64,000 nt of DNA from Pelodera strongyloides (GCA_036852015.1 JAANDG010000207.1:124001-188000); one strand, 5' to 3'. Positions 22,911-32,916 are shown, counted from the first letter of the stretch. Notes: generated by a model from the sequence alone, not told the origin. Program-made: numbers and translations.

Positions 22911-23483
22911 TCAGTCTTCCTGGCAGCATGTGACAATGGCCTGAAATGGAGCATAACACAAACTTTGAGGGGCCAAAACTCCCTTTCAAAATAAAAAATA
23001 GTACAGTATTATTTTTCTCAGATCTGCTTTCCTATGTACTTTATCATGTAGCGTTGCAGTTTGTAGCGTGGGTCATCGTCTACGCCTTATATATCCTTGT
23101 CAGACCGATTACGTAAGTTTAACCTGCTTTCATTGCAACAAAGAAGAATCCAACACGACCTTATATTCACATTCAAACTTTTGAAAGGCGAACTAGCCAA
23201 CTCCTTCAGTAAATATTACGTAATGAAGCCTACTCGAGGACGATTATCGTCGTTTGAATATCATGTTCCTTTGGCAAAGCGTAACCCGTTTTATCACAGT
23301 TTCTTTCTGCGTACGGCCAGATGGCTAAACAAAATGCCAGAACAATTGCTTAAGGCACATGATTCTAAAACATTTAAAAGGCTATTGAAATCGTCAGACA
23401 TCACTCAAATTCTAAATAGTTTCGAAGAAAATGATATCACAGTCGGGTTTAGGGAATATACCTATATTCCAAGAACGAATTAA

Positions 23484-24177
23484 TCATCACATTCATTTAG
23501 AAATCTTCTAAAAACGGCCATTAGAGTTTGCAGCTACATCTACATCATGGAAAAGTCACGAAGAAACCTAAATATCATATTTACTTTCACCTCTGTTATT
23601 TCGTTTCGTATCTATTTTCAACTGTTACCTACATCGAATCGTATTTGTTATGTTTATTTGCGTTCTAAAAGAATTATATCAGAATCAAACATGTGCAAAC
23701 ATGTGTGTATGGAACCAACCTCAGTGAACAACTCATGAAGCAAACTTGTATTTAATTATTTTACCTGCATCCTTGAGTAGCACGCCTGTGGCTTATCCAC
23801 AAAAACTACCATGTGCGGTATATGAATTTTCGTGCATAGCGCATTCGAATTACTGCGGGTGGAGGTATATTACGGATGCTAGAATTTGAGAAAGGTGGCT
23901 AGGTAGAAACTATACTTAGGCATGCCGTAGTATATAGATTTATCTTATAATTCACTATTGTGTGTGTTATGTTATTGTTTTATTTCCTGAGGTAATGCAC
24001 GAAAATTCAAAAAATCAACTATGGCGAAACACTCAATCTTATTGGTAATTGATTTGTTGCAAGGTGTTACTCTTTTCTTATAAACAAACCTCAAGCTAAT
24101 CGTTACATGCGGCTTAATTTGCCAACCTTCTCATCATCATTTATATGATGCACACTTATATATTTTACCAGTCGGCT
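23484..24177 (+). other. 3' UTR of LINE copy 2
   Basis: Non-coding sequence between the ORF2 stop and the second Helitron-like insertion. From about 23785 it matches, inverted, the LINE tail fragment at 43175-43584, which confirms it as element 3' end. Confidence 0.75.
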
Positions 24178-25913
24178 TCCGCCGCCTGAGGCGTCTTTCC
24201 AATATTCGCTGATGGTCGCTATGTTTCACTGGGCTATATCTATAAGTGGAAGCAACTCTTTCTCGCAAGAATAGTTTCCTGGGGATAGGTTTGCCCATTT
24301 TAGGACGTTGACTATATTCCTCCTAAATTGTCTGCAACTTGCTGGACTCTATAATATCGAAAAAATTCCAAATCCTAAAAAAAAAGGAATAAGCGCGTTG
24401 CTGATACGCAGCAATATTTTGCTGGGCTATATAAGTTAGAAGCAAACATTTACACAAGGAAATGGAGCAAACATTTACACAAAGGAAATGGTTTCAGTTT
24501 TGTTATTTTTCCTTTTGAACCTACACTGACATCAAACACGGAGATATAACTATTTTTATGAGTTTACTGTATACTGTATACCTCTTAAATTGTATGATAC
24601 TTGCTCTAATCTAGGATATCGAAAAAATTGCCAAAGCCTAAAAGCAGCTTATTAATATCGCGTGGCTGATACGCCGCAATGTTTCGCTAGGCTATATAAG
24701 ATAGGAGGAAACATTTCTATGCAAAGAGCCTCCTGTCCCTCACTTTTCTTTTTGAAACCCATACCAATATTAAACACGGGTGAGAACTTATTAGTTTCTG
24801 TTGACTATATTCCTCCTAAATTATCTGCAACTTGCTGGACTCTATAATATCGAAAAAATTCCAAATCATAAAAAAATGAATAAGTGCCTGGCTGATACGT
24901 CGCAACGTTTCGGTGGGCTATATAAGTTAGAAGCAAACATTCACAAAAGAAATGGTTTCAGCTTTGTTATTTTTCCTTTTGGAACCTACACCGATATCAA
25001 ACACGGGGAGAGAACTTATTAGTTTCTGTTGACTGTTTTCCTCCTAAATTGCCTGCAACTTGCTCTACTCTAGGACATCGAAAAAATTGCGAAAGCCTAA
25101 AAGCAGCTTAATATCGCGTGGCTGATACGCCGCAATGTTTCGCTGGGCTATATAAGTTAGGAGGAAACATTTCCATGCGAAGAGTAGTACAGTCTCTCAT
25201 TTTTTTCCTTTTGAAACCCATACCAATATTAAAACACGGGTTAGAACTTAAATTCTGTTGACAATATTTCTCCTAAATTGTCTGCAACTTGCTGGACTCT
25301 ATAAAGCAGAAAAAATCCCAAATCCTAAAAAAATTCTCACAGATGTTTTCCTTAACTGTATTAAACTAAAGAATGTCGTAGAACGTTACATGTGATACCG
25401 TATATTATCCATAATATAGCAAAAACTACGCGAAATTAAGAAATTCGGTTGAATGTTCTTTCGTTCGACCGAAACATCGCTCAAGATTGGACGCTCGTTT
25501 CATGGGAAATAAGGGAAATGTGCAGAGAATTACTCAATGCTTTATTGCAAAATATGTCTACTAAATCTTTGTAAAAATGAGTAAATGAAAAATTAGACTA
25601 CGAAGTGATTACAAAAAAGTATTTCCTAAAAAGTTGTCAAGGATTGTGATTTGGAAGTTCTTTGAGTTGTGAGTGTTCGTTGTTTCCTAAAATGAGCTGC
25701 GCGCCACCGCGCCCGAACGATACACCACACACATTCCGTATATGCAGCCTTTTTTGGACTATTGTGAGGCGGCGCTCGGGATGTGAGATGGCTCAGTGCA
25801 TGGGAACATGAACTACTGAACCAATCCTACTTCCTGAGCGTAACGCACATCATCCAAACACACAATCAATCAAACAAACAAACAAACAAAGCTCCCAACT
25901 TTATATAATAAGA
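24178..25913 (-). mobile_element. Helitron-like non-autonomous element, copy 2
   Basis: A 1736-bp near-identical copy of 18708-20455, inserted between A and T in the tail of LINE copy 2. The uninterrupted target is seen inverted at about 43195-43220: the sequence runs from ATATATTTTA directly into TATAATGTGTC. This fixes both element ends to the base and excludes a target duplication. Confidence 0.88.
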
Positions 25914-25970
25914 TATAATGTGTCAATAAATTATATTATAAATTATATTATGCCTACGGTCAAAACTAAT

Positions 25971-26080
25971 GAAGTGGTGGATTGATCGGTCCGGAATGCA
26001 AAAACGGCAATTGTCCTATACAAACAAGGCAGGACAATTGCCCTTTTTGCATTTCGGACCGATTAATCCACAACTTGATC
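25971..26080. repeat. Hairpin with arms of about 45 bp
   Basis: The left arm contains GGATTGATCGGTCCGGAATG and GGCAATTGTCC; the right arm carries the complementary GGACAATTGCC and CATTTCGGACCGATTAATCC. The loop is about 14 bases. It lies just beyond the LINE tail. Confidence 0.7.
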
Positions 26081-26204
26081 ACCCAATATCTTCGTGAGTA
26101 TTGAAATTGAACCCTACTTTTTGTATTCCAAACATTTTATTATCCCTTATAGAAAATAAAGAAACAAAAAAAAAACACAATTTAAGGTGTACCGATCCCT
26201 TTAA

Positions 26205-26420
26205 ATTTCACAAATTTTTTATTGTTCTGTTCTGATTGCCATGAAATCATGATTGATGATTCTTGCTTTTTGTTAGCTAACTTTATTCAGTAAAAAAACT
26301 GATAATAGTAATAATATAAATAATGTAAGTTTTTCCTTGAGTTACATTCTAGGACACCATGTAGTAAATATACTTAATCGTAGTATATAAAGGAGAAGAG
26401 TTTACTTTTTTGTTTCAAGC
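26205..26420 (+). other. Resumed 3' flank of copy A
   Basis: This segment matches the 3' flank of copy 0 (about 6590-6800), including CATGAAATCATGATTGATG and TTATTCAGTAAAA. It shows that the LINE and associated repeats (about 16280-26200) were inserted behind copy A after the two copies separated. The junction is a TTAA. Confidence 0.65.
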
Positions 26421-26429
26421 CCTCTGGTC

Positions 26430-26710
26430 TTCAACCGCGAACGCCCCTTCTTTTTGCCCCCCTACGCGGCTGGCCGGGGGCCCCCTGCGCGGTTGGCTGG
26501 GGGTGCGCTGCGCGGTTGAGCTTCCCGAGGCACCGCTCACCCAGCCGCGTAGTTTGCAAACTACGCGGCCGGCTGCGCCCCCCCCCCTCTGCGCGGTACG
26601 CGGTTGACTACGCCCGCACTGGAAACTGCGCGGCTGGCTACGCGTGCACTCCAATTTGCGCGGCTGGCAGAAGGGGCGCTGCGCACCCAGAAACGTAGCC
26701 GCATGTGAAC
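26430..26710. repeat. GC-rich degenerate repeat block
   Basis: A sharp GC-rich island in AT-rich DNA made of repeats with the core CTGCGCGGCTGGC or CTACGCGG in both orientations, including the short palindrome GTAGTTTGCAAACTAC. Open frames here are by-products of base composition. Confidence 0.6.
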
Positions 26711-26889
26711 GCAACGAAAATTTGAATATCTAAAGGCTATAAAAGGAGAGTCGGAGCCCCGTCTTGAGCAAGCGAAATTCGAATTTTATTTCATGATTTT
26801 TCAAGATACGTTGCAAATGTTTCACATGGGTGTGCTCACTGATCTTCCTGCATTTTAGACTTTGAAAGTCGCCTCAGGCGGCGGCACAC

Positions 26890-26937
26890 ATTATGAACAT
26901 TTCGTAAATATAGGTTTAGTTTGATGGGCCTGTCCCT
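26890..26937. mobile_element. TTAA MITE family II, right-end fragment
   Basis: The last 48 bases of a family II element (ending GGGCCTGTCCCT) abut TTAA (26938-26941), which is shared with the next complete element. Confidence 0.7.
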
Positions 26938-26941
26938 TTAA

Positions 26942-27330
26942 AGGGACAGGCCCATCAAAGTAAACCTATATTTACGAAATATTCATAATGTATATAGAGC
27001 ATTTTTATTACAATATATACAAACCAAATTTCACCTACTTTCGCCCTCGAGGACTTTTTCCGATGTGCTCATCCTCATATGTGTACCATAAAGCTGCCGA
27101 CTTCCAAGGTGTATATGCAAATTTATCAAGAAATTAAAATGCGAGCTAAATTTGCATATACACCTTGGAAGTCTGCAGCTTTATGGTATACATATGCGGA
27201 TGAGCATATCGGAAAAAGTCCTCGAGGGCGAAAGTAGGTGAAATTTGGTTTGTATATTTTGTAATAAAAATGTTTTATATACATTATGAACGTTTCGTAA
27301 ATATAGGTTTACTTTGATGGGCCTGTCCCT
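26942..27330. mobile_element. TTAA MITE family II upstream of copy B
   Basis: A 389-bp element with inverted AGGGACAGGCCC termini and TTAA on both sides (26938-26941 and 27331-27334). It occupies the same position relative to copy B as 8808-9231 does relative to copy A. Confidence 0.88.
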
Positions 27331-27334
27331 TTAA

Positions 27335-27496
27335 GGGGTCAGTAGGTCCCAACGAGCTAGAACTCAGGGTTTCAGGTAACTCGTGAAGATACGTACCTAT
27401 GGCACGGCTTCGCGGGTGACCTTTCGTACAAATGTTGGATATCGATTACGCCTCAATTTGAATAATTGATATTGAATATGTTGTCATGAAATTTGC
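27335..27496 (+). promoter_or_regulatory. Conserved 5' flank of tandem family copy B
   Basis: Closely similar to 9236-9395 ahead of copy A, including GGGTTTCAGGTAACTCGTGA and GGCACGGCTTCGCGGGTGAC. It is bounded upstream by the same MITE family at the same TTAA. Confidence 0.45.
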
Positions 27497-27752
27497 ATGA
27501 TAGTTTCATTGAATTTCGTTATTCGTGTGATGAAGTTGTTTTGGTCGGCGGTTTTTCTGCTCTTATGTCAAACAATAGAAAAATCAGAATGTGAAGAACT
27601 ACCGGCAAAGTACACGGATCCACCGGATTTTGTGAACCGAACTGACACCTATTTTAGACCAGTGGGTGAGATATTTTTGTTTCCAAAAGTTGTTCATATT
27701 GTCGAAAACTTTGAATATTAGGTGGATAAAAAAATGACCTGTGATTTTGTAA

Positions 27753-27996
27753 GGGCGCATTCGAGTTGGACATTTTCCGGAAAAGAAAAGAAAAAAGTGG
27801 TTCGAGATGGACACCCAGAAAAAAAATAATACACGCAAAATAATTGTCGAAAATGCAATTGTACCGTAATTGAAACTAAAATCAATCGATCATTTGCATG
27901 TGTATGCGTGGCAATTGCATTCTTTTCTGGTGAAATCCATCTCGAACCAAAAGTTTTCCTTTTCTTTTCCGGAAAATGTCCAACTCGAATGCGCCC
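27753..27996. mobile_element. PIF/Harbinger-like MITE (GGGCGC termini) in intron 1 of copy B
   Basis: A 244-bp element with inverted ends GGGCGCATTCGAGTTGGAC, flanked by TAA (27750-27752 and 27997-27999). A 3-bp TAA target is typical of PIF/Harbinger MITEs. Relatives are at 32917-33179 and 60693-60914. Confidence 0.75.
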
Positions 27997-28079
27997 TAAG
28001 ACATTCTACACCTACATCGCATTGAAAGCTTTTAACACACGCACCACACTACCAATCACTCACGCACACACCCAAGCAA

Positions 28080-28124
28080 CACACACAAACACTCACACGC
28101 ACACACACACACACACACACTCGC
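28080..28124. repeat. CA microsatellite
   Basis: An imperfect (CA)n run of about 45 bp in intron 1 of copy B, 28 bases before the exon 2 acceptor. Confidence 0.85.
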
Positions 28125-28700
28125 GCAGTTTAGTGTTTTCCATGTTTTCAGATTTTCGCTGCCACTTACTCGCACTCACGGGTGATTTCGACTTCAGAAA
28201 GAATTTTATTACAATTGGACGTCCATTAGTGGACTACAAAACGTTTGATAAGAAGCATATATGCACTAATTGGGCGGAACAATACTACCCAACACTGAAA
28301 GGATTGGACCCGATGATGGTGATTTAATTTGACCTTGTTAATGAGTTGCTGCGATCAGCAAACATAATTTCAGTAAACGCTAACCGAGTACCGAATTCTT
28401 CAAATGTATGGCATCTTAAAGGGAGAGGCCCACGAGAAAAAGGTGTTTCTTGGTTTACGTGAACAGAATGTCCGGAATTTCAGAAATATTACTGTGAAAA
28501 CCGCATTTCTTTACGCCTAGAACTCGCAGAGATATTTCACGGCAAACAGTTCGGCCAGTTACCGTAGTCAGAAAGGTTTAAATACTTTTTTACGGTTTAT
28601 ATCCACCCATTAGCATTCTTTCCCTACATAGTGATTGTTAAACGAATGAAGAACATTCCTACCATTTAGTTTGATTGCATGAACGAAAAATTGGGGTATT

Positions 28701-28772
28701 GGACGAGTGGGGGTCGAACCCACGACCTCTGGATTACCGGTCCAGTATGCTAACCACTACACTACCGCCACC
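28701..28772 (-). tRNA. tRNA-like unit 1 (putative anticodon GGT)
   Basis: On the minus strand there is an A-box TAGTGTAGTGG, an anticodon stem CTGGA/TCCAG with loop CCGGTAA, and a T-arm GTGGG-TTCGACC-CCCAC. The anticodon would be GGT (Thr), but position 33 is C instead of T and the acceptor stem pairs poorly, so it is probably a tRNA-derived SINE head or pseudogene. Confidence 0.4.
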
Positions 28773-28982
28773 CACACCCAAATTTCGTTCTTGCTAGCGA
28801 CTTATACGGCTCGCCTGCAACACACAGTGGGCGCATAGCACCACAACTGCCTGGGGGGTTATAAACCACAATACCAGCTAGGTGTGCATAACCGGAAAGA
28901 ATTGATTAAATGAAGGCAAGACCTCTCAAGGCTGGTCAGGCCAAAGTTTAGTTTGATTGCATGAACGAAAAATTGGGGTATT

Positions 28983-29054
28983 GGACGAGTGGGGGTCGAA
29001 CCCACGACCTCTGGATTACCGGTCCAGTATGCTAACCACTACACTACCGCCACC
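28983..29054 (-). tRNA. tRNA-like unit 2
   Basis: A second copy, 282 bp after the first, with the same stems and the same C33 anomaly. Confidence 0.4.
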
Positions 29055-29264
29055 CACACCCAAATTTCGTTCTTGCTAGCGACTTATACGGCTCGCCTGC
29101 AACACACAGTGGGCGCATAGCACCACAACTGCCTGGGGGGTTATAAACCACAATACCAGCTAGGTGTGCATAACCGGAAAGAATTGATTAAATGAAGGCA
29201 AGACCTCTCAAGGCTGGTCAGGCCAAAGTTTAGTTTGATTGCATGAACGAAAAATTGGGGTATT

Positions 29265-29336
29265 GGACGAGTGGGGGTCGAACCCACGACCTCTGGATTA
29301 CCGGTCCAGTATGCTAACCACTACACTACCGCCACC
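29265..29336 (-). tRNA. tRNA-like unit 3
   Basis: The third direct copy; the repeat is truncated soon after it. Confidence 0.4.
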
Positions 29337-29397
29337 CACACCCAAATTTCGTTCTTGCTAGCGACTTATACGGCTAGCAAAAACGAAATTTGGGTGT

Positions 29398-29470
29398 GGG
29401 TGGCGGTAGTGTAGTGGTTAGCATACTGGACCGGTAATCCAGAGGTCGTGGGTTCGACCCCCACTCGTCC
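29398..29470 (+). tRNA. tRNA-like unit 4, inverted
   Basis: The same tRNA-like sequence on the plus strand, forming an inverted pair with unit 3 around about 29336-29398. Confidence 0.4.
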
Positions 29471-30479
29471 AATACCCCAATTTTTCGTTCATGCAATCAA
29501 ACTAAACTTTGGCCTGACCAGCCTTGAGAGGTCTTCCTTCATTTAATCAATTCCTACCATTATAATACAGCTTTTTCAATACTTTAATACCCTAAAAGCG
29601 CAAAAATTGATTCTGACTACGGTACCTGGCCGAACAGTTTTTCGAGGAATAACTCCGCGAGTTCTAGGCCTAAAGAAATGCGGTTTTTACAGTAATATTT
29701 CTGAAATTCCGGACATTCTTTTCAAGTAAATTGAGGAAGCCTTTTTTCTCGTGGGCCGTCTCAAGTCTCGTCTCATACCGTCTCAAGTTAATTCGATTGA
29801 AAAAAAAATAATAGTTACACTGCCATTTTAACGGGGTCCAGCTGACAAATGAAGGCGCTGGATTGGGAAATAGCTTCTTATGCGACCGAAAAGCGGTTTA
29901 AAAGAAAAGTAAACAACATTTCATTTGATTGTTTGACAACGAGAGAAGTCACGAAAGCGCCTCGTTTTTACGTAGAAAAAAATGTGTTAAATAATAGCTT
30001 GTTTCAGCCATACTATATCAACACATTGCATCGAGGCATCGCATTGGCGAACAATTCAAACCATTTCCTGAATAATATAACTCCACTGCAACGCACCAAG
30101 TTCTACTGTGCAAGCATGCGATTGGTCAGTAAGTGCCATTGTTTCTGCAAGAATTATAGTACACTACTCTATTCGGAAAACCTTCTATAAAGACCGAGAA
30201 CAGTTGCTTGATTCGCTACAGTATTCGTAGTGCATACTGTAACCCGGTATTTCCTCGTCTCGGTTATTTTTTGCATTTGTTTATTGGGACCGTATCCTTC
30301 TTTATATCTTCCAACATGTAATGACGGATGATCCAAAGACAATGTGACTTCGTTTGTCTTCGTGACTTCGTTTCATTTAACTACTCCGCTGCACTCAATA
30401 CAAATTATTTTTGCTTCAGATTGCGAATGCCTTTCTCGAATACTGGGAGAGTTTTCACAGCGACAACAGTTTATGCGAG

Positions 30480-31132
30480 GTAAAATAAAAGTACTATAAT
30501 CTTGTTCCACAACTTCTAGTGAAAAGTTGAGAAGCACTTTAGCTCGTGATCGTTCTATTAAAGGAAGGCAGTCACTTCAAATTCAACTTTTTTTTCGATC
30601 TTTATTAGATGCAAGAAGATTTATAAAACAATATGCAGCCAGTAAAAAGCCACATAAAAGCGAACGCAGGGAGAGAAATCAATGAAAATGGGTTTTGGTA
30701 AATGACCGTCGCCGGTGCATATATGCAATTGCCAGGGGTACTTGGAGAGTGAACAGCCTGCAGTGTTACACCTGGCGCGTGGTTTATCACTGCAGGGTAT
30801 TTAGTATGAAACTCTATACGGGCAATAATAAACTACGGTATACATACTAGTAAAACTCATACACAGGGATTTCTCTCCCTGCGTTCGTTTTGCCGTACTT
30901 TGGGGCTGGAATCGTAGTTTTCTTCACATATTTGAATATTTAATGAAAAGCGAATAAAAAATACGAATTTGTAGTGACTGAGATCCTTTAAAAGCTACTA
31001 TTAGCTGATATGAGCCGTTATCTGCTATGGTCCTTGTTTTCTGAAAATAGTTTCGAGCATAGCATAAAAAGATACTTAGGAAGTTCCTAAGTATCTTTTT
31101 ATGCTATGCTCAGGAAGTTAAAAATATTGCAG
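30480..31132. other. Intron 4 of copy B with small inverted repeats
   Basis: No gene is seen. One hairpin pairs AGCATAAAAAGATACTTAGG with its complement next to it (about 31060-31110), immediately upstream of the exon 5 acceptor. A fold-back with CGAACGCAGGGAGAGAAAT near 30660 and its complement near 30870-30890 marks an old MITE. Confidence 0.5.
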
Positions 31133-31316
31133 AAGATGGTGGAGTTCATCAAGAATTGCCACATATTTCTCCAAATGCGAGAGATGTTTTCTACAAGACT
31201 GCTCGAAAAGCTCTGCCTGGACGAAGATGGATGTTATAATGTTATGAAGTATTATGAAGATGACCTCCCATATTGTGTGAAGACAACGGCAATCAGTCAA
31301 TATAAGGTTAGCTTAA

Positions 31317-31766
31317 AGGGAGAGGCCCATGAGAATAAAGTTTTCCTCAATTTATTTGTAAAGAATGTCCGGAATTTCAGAATTATTACTGTGAAAACCG
31401 CATTGCGTGAAGCCTCAAACTCGCAGAGTCATTCCCCGGCAAACAGTTCGGCTAGGTACCGTAGTCAGCAACGTCAAAATTCATTTTTACGGTTTATATG
31501 CGTTCATTTGCATTCTTTCTCTATATAAGAATGGTCAAACGAATAAAGATCATTCCTACATCTATAAAGAGGCGTTTGCAATACAAGAATGCCCTAAAAG
31601 CGAGAAAATGTATTCTGACTACGGTACCTGACCGAACTGTTTGCCGGGGAATAACTCTGTGAGTCCTAGGCTTCAAGCAATGCGGTTTTCACGGTAATAA
31701 TTCTGAAATTCCGGACATTCTTTACAAATAAATTGAGGAAAACTTTTTTCTCATGGGCCTCTCCCT
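31317..31766. mobile_element. TTAA MITE family IV in intron 5 of copy B
   Basis: A 450-bp element with AGGGAGAGGCCCATGAGAA termini and TTAA flanks (31313-31316 and 31767-31770). It begins ten bases after the end of exon 5, inside the donor region, and lies next to the position where exon 6 is missing. Confidence 0.85.
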
Positions 31767-31770
31767 TTAA

Positions 31771-32044
31771 TGGGTAGATGCGGCATGCCAAAATGGATGT
31801 AGGTTCAAAACATGTCAAAATAGATGTAACTTCAAAAAAATGGACGTAGGTTGAAATTGTGCGTCAATCCCGTTTCAGGTAACCCCTATTTCTTTTTCAG
31901 GTTACCCCTGATTCTTCATGTCAAATATAATAGGACGCGTTTTTTTCCAATTTTACACCATTCACGCAGTATTCAGCAATTTAACATAGCCAGTCGCAGT
32001 TGTCGCGCGGTTTATTTCTATCTTGAACATCAACAAGTATTTAG
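31771..32044. other. Exon-6-less remainder of copy B intron
   Basis: No GSWHH exon is present. The stretch contains short repeats (AAATGGATGTAGGTT variants, 31790-31860) and decayed family I MITE sequence (TCATGTCAAATATAATAGG, GCAGTATTCAGCAATTTA). Confidence 0.55.
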
Positions 32045-32210
32045 ATACCGCGTTCTACCAGAAGAAGGAAAAGAACAAGAAATACCTGACGATTCTGCTG
32101 AATATGACACAGAAACGACAACAGAAATAGAATATAAAAATGGAGTTTCACTTTCAATTTTGGTCACAACATTGTATTGGAGCATTTTTTGTCTTATGTT
32201 AGTTATATAA

Positions 32211-32900
32211 AAAAACGGTAAAACGACGAATACGGTAATAGGGTAATACAATTTACAATACGAAACGAATGTTATTTTTGATGGACAAAAACGAGTCACA
32301 ACATACTTAGAACTTTTGAATTACTGATCAAAAACATTAATTATGAATAATTTACATTGTATTTTTTATTGTTTTGACCAATTTTAATGACTGATGACTG
32401 ATCTGTCTTTTCGTTCACTTTATGTGTTTTCTATGTTTTGTGCATTATATATTTTTGTGTACATAATAAATATTATTTTATATTATATCAATAATCAATG
32501 AAGTGAGATTGTTGATTCTTGTTTTGGCGAATTATACATTGGCGAATTGGCGAATTGGTGAATTGGTGAATTGGCGAACTACACCACAGCATCATCTGAC
32601 ACCGCATTGAACCACCTTACACGGCGTTGTACCTCCGTGCACCACATTTTGTGAAAGGACGCCCTACAGTGACACCACAACCACAACATCATGCAACCAT
32701 GCTCTCTTAAAAAATATCCACATTGTTTTTGTCTGTAATCGAGTACTGCATTACTTTGAAGGGATACTGACCGCATTACGACGCATACATAAGCGTCGTC
32801 AAGCGGAAATCTAACGAGGGAAGAATGGTTGGCCGGACTGATTGGCTGGGACCGAGGACGAACCGTGTCTTCATCGTGTTAGTCTCAAACAAGAAAGCAC
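32211..32900. other. 3' flank of copy B, spacer with a 9-bp tandem repeat
   Basis: No gene is seen. Six copies of a 9-bp unit (GGCGAATTG/GGTGAATTG) lie at 32532-32578. A TATTTTATATTATATC-type tail near 32465-32490 resembles the tail of the 7285-8633 LINE. Confidence 0.45.
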
Positions 32901-32916
32901 AGCTCTGGTCTTGTAA

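Larger units (their letters stand above)
21549..23099. mobile_element. 1.55-kb palindromic fold-back element
   Basis: Two nearly identical inverted arms of about 700 bp (21549 to about 22245 and about 22405-23099) surround a spacer of about 160 bp. The ends read CAAGGATATATAAGGCG and its complement. The flanks carry a 3-bp target duplication, TCA (21546-21548 and 23100-23102), supported by the interrupted LINE frame. Each arm includes a tRNA-like Pol III segment. It has no transposase and must be non-autonomous; the superfamily is unclear. Confidence 0.88.
17332..23483 (+). pseudogene. LINE ORF2 (endonuclease-reverse transcriptase) interrupted by two insertions
   Basis: Three coding blocks, 17332-18707, 20456-21548 and 23100-23483, stay in one frame when the two insertions and the duplicated TCA are discounted, for a total of about 949 residues. 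Endonuclease motifs: MNIRSLMKN, LVESWL, KGGGICLYV, VYRLPG, LLGDFNIHFD and GSSDHNLI. Reverse transcriptase motifs: SLTSDGIPQ, HFRPICINSAVCK, VIYLDIAKAFDKVVHS (A), TSGVPQGSVLGPILF (B), RCFADDCKIY (C, FADD box), WQIELASEKCKVLYMG and VRPLLEFASVVWNPYLKKD. No other frame-breaking change is visible, so the element was probably coding-competent when hit. As it stands it cannot make the full protein. Confidence 0.88.
16280..25945 (+). mobile_element. CR1/jockey-type non-LTR retrotransposon, copy 2, full length with nested insertions
   Basis: The element has a 5' UTR, an ORF1 (16400-17290), an ORF2 starting at 17332 and a 3' UTR with an ATT-rich tail. It is interrupted by a Helitron-like element (18708-20455), a palindromic element (21549-23099) and a second Helitron-like copy (24178-25913). 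Without these it is about 4.6 kb. It is inserted in the 3' flank of copy A, because that flank resumes at about 26205. The 5' edge is uncertain and lies among short repeats containing ACAACCTCGGTCAC (16283-16332). Confidence 0.85.
28664..29555. repeat. 282-bp tandem array of tRNA-like repeats with an inverted partial copy
   Basis: Units start at about 28671, 28953 and 29235, an exact period of 282, and appear identical. The third unit is cut after the tRNA-like part and joins an inverted copy (about 29378-29555). Each unit has a 72-base Pol III-type segment followed by about 200 bases of other sequence. Confidence 0.9.
28420..29756. mobile_element. TTAA MITE, family IV (AGGGAGAGGCCCACGAG), invaded by a tRNA-like array
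   Basis: The left end AGGGAGAGGCCCACGAGAAA follows TTAA (28416-28419). The right end is eroded (CTCGTGGGCC at about 29740-29752, final bases lost). Internal inverted halves share GTCCGGAATTTCAGAAATATT. The 282-bp tRNA-like array occupies the middle. It lies in intron 2 of copy B. Confidence 0.7.
27497..32210 (+). pseudogene. Tandem family copy B: secreted cysteine-rich family member lacking exon 6
   Basis: Exons found: 27497-27665, 28152-28318, 30008-30124, 30420-30479, 31133-31306 and 32045-32210. The first five match copy A in length and phase, with an intact signal peptide (alternative start 27530, MKLFWSAVFLLLCQTIEKSEC), DFRCHLLALTGDFDF, KKHICTNW, IANAFLEYWESFHSD and GCYNVMKYYEDDLPYC. 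Exon 6 (GSWHH block) is absent. That interval holds a TTAA MITE and MITE debris. Exon 5 ends in phase 0 and exon 7 requires phase 2, so direct joining would shift the frame and lose the C-terminal hydrophobic segment. It is a pseudogene or encodes a shortened secreted form. Confidence 0.7.

Noticed and set aside
26410..26714. Overlapping open frames in the GC-rich block
   Set aside because: Open only because of GC-rich repeat composition; no conserved motif and no splice context.
28701..29470. Functional tRNA-Thr(GGT) gene cluster
   Set aside because: C at position 33 and a poorly paired acceptor stem; the whole 282-bp unit is repeated, which fits a tRNA-derived repeat better. Listed only as tRNA-like.
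29849..30190. 113-residue open frame as a separate gene
   Set aside because: It merely reads through into exon 3 of copy B (PYYINTLHRGIALANNS); the upstream part has no counterpart in copies A or C.
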